Positions 60,271 to 64,000 of a stretch of DNA of 64,000 nt are shown here, piece after piece. The stretch comes from Jeotgalibacillus malaysiensis (GTDB taxonomy: Bacteria; Bacillota; Bacilli; Bacillales; Jeotgalibacillaceae). Each line of letters starts with the position of its first letter. Positions within the stretch are counted from its first letter, which is position 1. The stretch is taken from contig CP009417.1 of the NCBI GenBank assembly GCA_000818095.1, positions 434,001 to 498,000 of the forward strand, written 5' to 3'. The translations under genes were made by a program, and so were the position numbers. The notes under the pieces are model-generated. The model was not told the origin of the DNA. It did no database searches and worked only from the letters and a program-made list of their open reading frames with translations.

Positions 60271-61350
60271 ATGTTATTTGAAGCGAAATATAAAGAATTA
60301 AAGAAGCCTTTTGATTTAATGAAATCTGTTTTAAATGATACAGACTTCAAAAGCGAAAAGCATGCCGTGACGATGGAAGTGAGTGAAGGGAAGGTATTAT
60401 TCTCTTTTATTGACCCGAAGAGTAAAGTTGAAATGTTTTATCAATTGGAAGAAGCGGAAACTATCTTGGATGGGGTTGCGACTTGCTCGTTAAAGATTTT
60501 ATATGATGCGTTAAAAACCTTTTCCAAAAGCGAAGATGTCATCATGCTTGAACGAGAAGAAGATGAGCTTCGTGTGGATGATGGCGTCTTCCCTGAGGAG
60601 ATGTTCAAACTGTTTGATGATGGCGATATGGTTGTATTGGAAGAAGTAGGCGAAAAGAAACCATTGTTTAAGACGGAAGGCAAGATGCTTTCAGATTTAT
60701 TAAACAGGATGTCTATTGTTCTAAGAAAAACCGATTTCCCTGCCGAACAGCTTGATACTCAAGCCGTCTATATTACTTCTGTTCAAGATGAAACCCTCGA
60801 ATCTGCTTCGTTTTCCATTCATCAAAGCTCTTATGAACGACAACCCGCTGAGGTTCTAAAATCCTTCCATTTAGCCTTTCCAAAACCCAAAGCAAAACTC
60901 ATGGCAAAGATTCTGAACTGCCTGGACAATGTCACCGTTTCAACAGGTACATCTGATGAGCAACCGGTATGTGTGCTGAACAATAAGAATTATCAAATCG
61001 TTGTCAAAGGCGATTATGAAGTAGATGGGAATGTTTTTTCTGCTCTCAAATCCGTATTTGCTTCGCTAGAGGAACGGAAAGAGGCAGGAGAATCCATTTC
61101 ATCTAGTGACATTCAAGAGCTTGGGAAATTAACAGTTCGAAGCAATGTTGCAAAAGAAAGTGACAAATGGAAATTAGAAAACTCGGGTTATCCTGCAAAG
61201 GTCTTGATGGACTTCTTTAAAGCAGGATTTTCAAATGATAATTCCGTATGCATGGAAGTCGAAACAGATGGCGTTTTAGCTGTCTTGGATATGACGAAAA
61301 ACCACGAAAAAATGTTTGTCATGAGTTATAGAAGTGGAGAGAGTGCATAG
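60271..61350 (+). CDS. Divergent sliding-clamp (DnaN-like) protein
   Basis: 359 residues, the length of a beta clamp (about 370). Three units with alternating strands are visible, and the end VCMEVETDGVLAVLDMTKNH then FVMSYR mimics the clamp C-terminus. Identity to DnaN is low by eye, so the call rests on length, layout and coupling to a DnaQ-like exonuclease. AGAGGTGAC precedes the ATG. Confidence 0.55.
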   Translation: MLFEAKYKELKKPFDLMKSVLNDTDFKSEKHAVTMEVSEGKVLFSFIDPKSKVEMFYQLEEAETILDGVATCSLKILYDALKTFSKSEDVIMLEREEDELRVDDGVFPEEMFKLFDDGDMVVLEEVGEKKPLFKTEGKMLSDLLNRMSIVLRKTDFPAEQLDTQAVYITSVQDETLESASFSIHQSSYERQPAEVLKSFHLAFPKPKAKLMAKILNCLDNVTVSTGTSDEQPVCVLNNKNYQIVVKGDYEVDGNVFSALKSVFASLEERKEAGESISSSDIQELGKLTVRSNVAKESDKWKLENSGYPAKVLMDFFKAGFSNDNSVCMEVETDGVLAVLDMTKNHEKMFVMSYRSGESA

Positions 61351-61353
61351 GAT
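61326..61353 (+). promoter_or_regulatory. Promoter of the TTATRA/TAGNAT family inside the clamp gene end
   Basis: TTATAG, 16 bp, TAGGAT. It overlaps the stop codon of the clamp-like gene. Confidence 0.4.
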
Positions 61354-61431
61354 AAGACATAGGAAAAATCCTAAACAACAGGAATTCATAGAATTAGAAC
61401 GGAACCTAAAACGAAAGGGGAACGACATTCG

Positions 61432-61542
61432 ATGAATCAAGCAATTGGAAGTGCATACGTAGAAGAAACGACAAAAAAGAAAGCAACACACACACACAAC
61501 CGACAAAATTTCAACGACACCCAGAGCCTTATGACACCTTAG
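61432..61542 (+). CDS. Possible 36-residue peptide
   Basis: ATG 61432 after GAAAGGGG, sequence MNQAIGSAYVEETTKKKATH and a polar end. No motif. It may be a leader peptide for the structured downstream region or an accidental frame. Confidence 0.35.
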   Translation: MNQAIGSAYVEETTKKKATHTHNRQNFNDTQSLMTP

Positions 61543-61898
61543 ACTGAAATTTTGACTTTTTTGTCCCCGAAAGGGGGGCGAAAGCCCCCCAAGTTCCTCC
61601 TGCGAGTTTTGTAAGGATTCTCTCCTTGCACACAGTATGCTGACCGAGTCCCGCTTTATCTTCTAATGGATGAATCCATGGGTAAAGATGGGGCGAGAAT
61701 CGGAAAGAACTTCCATACGCCGTGTTGCACAGCGACACAAACGATTTACTGTCATCCTCAGGGTGACTGCATTGTTTTGATTCTACTGTAACGTTTTCCA
61801 CTCTTTCAGGAACTGTTTGAGACCACTTGTTTGTATAGATGGAATTTTCAAGAGAAATCTTGACTATCGACCATCCCGCAACGGTGGTCTTTTTCCGT
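61543..61898. other. Hairpin-rich region without a convincing gene
   Basis: CCCCGAAAGGGG (61563-61574) and GGGGGGCGAAAGCCCCCC (61573-61590) form very stable stems with GAAA loops. A reverse-strand open frame of about 130 codons crosses the region, but it lacks a ribosome binding site and recognisable domains. GC content is locally higher than in the neighbours. Possibly a structured RNA, or remains of a mobile element. Confidence 0.4.
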
Positions 61899-61961
61899 TT
61901 ATAAGGGGACGTCAAAATGCATAGCATGACCATATATGAAAGAAAGGTGTAGCACGTCTAC
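61899..61961 (+). promoter_or_regulatory. TTATAA/TAGCAT promoter and hairpin leader
   Basis: TTATAA, 17 bp, TAGCAT, then GTAG-CACGT-CTAC (61949-61961) followed by CATTTATTTTAAAAGGAG. Confidence 0.65.
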
Positions 61962-61987
61962 CATTTATTTTAAAAGGAGATGGAAAA

Positions 61988-62728
61988 ATGAGTTATTTCA
62001 ACGAACCAGCAAAACGACCAAAGGTGTCCACACCGATAGTGATGGACGGCGGTGGTTATCGAGAACCAGGAGTCCGTAAGCATGTGCCGCTTGATTTTCA
62101 GGAACACAAGCGACATTTCTGGAACAAGTTCCAAATTGCGAAGAGACAGGAAGGGTTTGTGGTTATCAAACTGAGTGACAATGATATTGCCTATGCAAAT
62201 GCATTTGCTAAAAAAATCATTGAAACCAAAATGCTTGAAGAGCACCATCAGAAGGATAGTAAGCGTGAAATTGAACGTTGGATGGTCGGGACGCTTGGAG
62301 AGCTGGCATTAGGTCAGTATCTAGGTGTACAGATTCACGACCCGAATATCGGAGAATCTACCTACTTTGCGGTTCCTGATTTAAAGGATGCTATCGGCGT
62401 TTCCTGCGGTGTCAAAGCCTTTCAATTTGGAAACTTCCCACTGACCAACCGGATTTTGAATCACAAAGGTTTCCCTAAGTGGAATTCTTACCCGCAAGTC
62501 TTTATCGGCATCAGCTTGAAATACAATGTTGCGTATCTCTTCGGTCTGGCAACCGTTCAACAAATGGCGGACAATGAGCGAGATGAAAAGAATGGCTTGT
62601 ATGTAAAAGATGCGAATGCCTTGACTCGAAAAGTTGCGTTTACCTCAATCGACACACTCCATAAGTTTAAAGATGTAGAAACCCTGAAATCCCTCATTTC
62701 AGGAAAAAGAGGTCTCCAATCCTCATGA
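61988..62728 (+). CDS. PD-(D/E)XK-nuclease-like protein, paralogue 1
   Basis: 246 residues. The core RWMVGTLGELALGQYLGVQI....FAVPDLKDAIGVSCGVKAFQFG has a Glu-containing helix, an Asp in PDL and a VK motif, the order expected for PD-(D/E)XK nuclease folds. Close in sequence to the next gene over about 190 residues. No methylase is adjacent. Nuclease function is inference. The ribosome binding site AAAAGGAG precedes ATG 61988. Confidence 0.55.
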   Translation: MSYFNEPAKRPKVSTPIVMDGGGYREPGVRKHVPLDFQEHKRHFWNKFQIAKRQEGFVVIKLSDNDIAYANAFAKKIIETKMLEEHHQKDSKREIERWMVGTLGELALGQYLGVQIHDPNIGESTYFAVPDLKDAIGVSCGVKAFQFGNFPLTNRILNHKGFPKWNSYPQVFIGISLKYNVAYLFGLATVQQMADNERDEKNGLYVKDANALTRKVAFTSIDTLHKFKDVETLKSLISGKRGLQSS

Positions 62729-62751
62729 GACTGAATAAATTCCATTAAACA

Positions 62752-62780
62752 AGAAGACCTCGATAGAAGAGGTCTTTTTA
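62752..62780 (+). terminator. Rho-independent terminator
   Basis: AAGACCTC pairs with GAGGTCTT around GATAGAA, followed by TTTA. Confidence 0.8.
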
Positions 62781-62791
62781 TTTTACTCATA

Positions 62792-62844
62792 TTGACTATA
62801 GTCAAAAAATGATTTATACTGATAGTAATATTGACAATAGACAA
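62792..62844 (+). promoter_or_regulatory. Promoter with two tandem palindromic operators
   Basis: TTGACTATAGTCAA (62792-62805) carries the -35, with TATACT 17 bp on. A second copy, TTGACAATAGACAA (62831-62844), lies just after the expected transcription start and ends at the ribosome binding site. Confidence 0.8.
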
Positions 62845-62859
62845 AAAGGAGTGTTTGAA

Positions 62860-63546
62860 GTGAATGCAAGGAGAAAGAAAACACCCCCGTTTCCAATAGG
62901 GGATGTTACGCATGAGCAACACCGGAAATTGTTTTTCTATATGTTTAATCGGATTGCAAATCACGATTCGTCAATCCGTGTTGAACTTGATGACAAGGAT
63001 ATGTCCTACGCAAAAGATTTTGCAAAACGGATTGTAAAGGAAAAGATGAAAGAAAAAGTACATCAGTTTGATGGTAACAACGAAATCCCTCGTTGGGTCG
63101 TTGGCGTACTGGGAGAAGTTGCTTTAGGGAAATACTTGGGTGTAAAAATCCACGATGATTCTATTGGAGACACGAAAGAATTTACTGTTCCAGACCTCTT
63201 TGACCCACTCGGGTTGATGTGTGGCGTCAAAACATTTCGCATCGGAAACTTCCCTTTAACGAACCGCATCCGCAAGAAGAACGGATTTTCCACACAGTCT
63301 TATCCTCAAATTTTCATCTCCATCGATATCTACAATCAATGTGCCTTCATACATGGTCTAGCAAGCGTTGTAACGCTTCTCAAAAACGAGGCTGATTTAA
63401 CGAATAATCGCTTTGTAAAAGACAAAACTGCCCTCAAACGAAAAACCGCCTTTACCCATCTTTCTGCTTTAGAACCTTTCGCAGACCTATCTTCATTAAA
63501 AGAATTAGTGAATGGTAGAACCCATACACATAAGATGGTGAATTAA
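62860..63546 (+). CDS. PD-(D/E)XK-nuclease-like protein, paralogue 2
   Basis: 228 residues from GTG 62860, 7 nt after AAGGAGTG. RWVVGVLGEVALGKYLGVKI....FTVPDLFDPLGLMCGVKTFRIG aligns with the previous gene, and both continue GNFPLTNRI...SYPQ.FI.I. A tandem duplicate under different control: this copy has two palindromic operators, the first a second-class promoter. Confidence 0.55.
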   Translation: MNARRKKTPPFPIGDVTHEQHRKLFFYMFNRIANHDSSIRVELDDKDMSYAKDFAKRIVKEKMKEKVHQFDGNNEIPRWVVGVLGEVALGKYLGVKIHDDSIGDTKEFTVPDLFDPLGLMCGVKTFRIGNFPLTNRIRKKNGFSTQSYPQIFISIDIYNQCAFIHGLASVVTLLKNEADLTNNRFVKDKTALKRKTAFTHLSALEPFADLSSLKELVNGRTHTHKMVN

Positions 63547-63547
63547 A

Positions 63548-63576
63548 TATACAATAGTCAATATATAATGTAGTTT
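63548..63576 (+). promoter_or_regulatory. Probable promoter/operator of the penicillin-binding protein gene
   Basis: TATACAATAGTCAA is a partial copy of the operator. TATAAT (63563) and TAGTTT (63571) are candidate -10 elements; the spacing is not clear. Confidence 0.4.
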
Positions 63577-63602
63577 ATTTTCTAAAACAGGGAGTGAGAA
63601 TA

Positions 63603-64000
63603 GTGAAAAACGAAAACCGTGACGATATGGATATGCCTTCTCGTACTGAAAGAAGAAAGCTTTCATTGACAGGAACGCCTAAAAAATCGATTGCCCGTCG
63701 TTTGACGAAAGGGTTATTTGTAACTGGAACAGCCTTTACGCTACTTTTGACAGCTGGAGGTGGCGTAGGTGGGGCATATGCTTGGAATCAATATGGAGAC
63801 TTCATCCAAACAAGTGTCACCAAAGGGTACAGCATTGCAGAGGGTGTAAAAGAACAGGATTTCATCACAAAACCACCGACAAAAGTTTTTGATAGCAATG
63901 GCAAGCTCTTGAAAGTATTCAAGGAATATCAATATGAGACTCCGACTTTTGAAGAGATTAACCCGTTGTTTGTTAAAGCATTGGTCTCAGCTGAGGATGA
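63603..64000 (+). CDS. Class A penicillin-binding protein / glycosyltransferase, 3' end outside window
   Basis: First 132 codons only, from GTG 63603 (AGGGAGTGAG upstream). A basic cytoplasmic stretch, a transmembrane helix (about 43-65, TGTAFTLLLTAGGGVGGAYA) and the class A PBP start KPPTKVFDSNGKLLKVF, then FVKALVSAEDE, the catalytic Glu region of the glycosyltransferase domain. It would polymerise cell wall outside the membrane, perhaps countering damage by the transfer hydrolase. Domains beyond the edge are unseen. Confidence 0.8.
   Translation, partial: MKNENRDDMDMPSRTERRKLSLTGTPKKSIARRLTKGLFVTGTAFTLLLTAGGGVGGAYAWNQYGDFIQTSVTKGYSIAEGVKEQDFITKPPTKVFDSNGKLLKVFKEYQYETPTFEEINPLFVKALVSAED

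Noticed and set aside
61529-61933. Reverse-strand open frame of 134 codons
   Set aside because: No ribosome binding site or domain, and it runs through very stable GC-rich hairpins and a forward promoter.
1-64000. Large bacteriophage genome
   Set aside because: The nucleotide and replication genes are phage-like, but a full Gram-positive type IV secretion operon and ParM/ParR are present and no capsid, portal, terminase or tail genes are visible. A phage-plasmid hybrid outside this window cannot be excluded.
1-64000. tRNA, rRNA or CRISPR array
   Set aside because: No cloverleaf with a CCA-type acceptor, no rRNA signature and no regularly spaced repeats were found by eye. The only direct repeats are the 34-bp and leader pairs reported above.

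Overview
The window looks like part of a large conjugative plasmid, or a comparable integrative element, from a low-GC Gram-positive bacterium (Bacillota, probably Bacillales). The evidence is the Gram-positive type IV secretion operon, strong AAAGGAGG-type ribosome binding sites with frequent TTG/GTG starts, a class Ib ribonucleotide reductase operon, a RecG, an LCP protein and a ParM/ParR segregation pair. I cannot name a genus from sequence alone. No rRNA, tRNA or CRISPR array was found.

Layout: 1-10.6 kb encodes conjugation machinery (two pilin-like proteins, PrgI-like, VirB4 with a separate VirB4-N-like partner, VirB6-like channel, a two-domain peptidoglycan hydrolase), followed by a SecA. 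13-21.4 kb holds small unknowns, dihydrofolate reductase, half of an SMC/Rad50-like ATPase and nrdI-nrdE-nrdF-nrdH; nrdE carries a group I intron. 21.5-33.5 kb holds nucleotide-metabolism genes (deoxyribonucleotidase, guanylate kinase, YfbR-like HD phosphatase), nucleotidyltransferases, a HerA-like ATPase, an LCP protein and many small unknowns. 33.5-34.9 kb has no convincing gene; a near-consensus promoter and a strong terminator bracket about 1.1 kb that may be a large structured RNA. 35-46 kb holds a DnaQ-like exonuclease, a MoxR ATPase plus VWA protein, and dnaE split by two group I introns around a 14-nt exon. 46-54 kb holds small genes, a MazF-like protein, the parR-parM operon and recG. 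54-64 kb holds a possible replication protein, a membrane/lipoprotein operon, a DnaQ-like exonuclease with a divergent sliding clamp, two PD-(D/E)XK-like paralogues and the start of a class A penicillin-binding protein.

Together the genes give the element its own dNTP supply, replicative polymerase, proofreading, clamp, partition, transfer and cell-wall remodelling functions.

The most interesting features are regulatory. (1) A 14-bp palindrome, TTGAC[A/T]ATAGTCAA, coincides with the -35 box of about fifteen promoters and at some loci serves both directions. (2) A second promoter family, TTAT[A/G]A-N16/17-TAGNAT, precedes another set of genes. (3) About ten mRNAs share a leader made of a small hairpin, whose stem sequence varies but stays paired, followed by ATTTATTTTAAAAGGAG. 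These suggest element-wide regulons. The regulators are not identifiable in this window.
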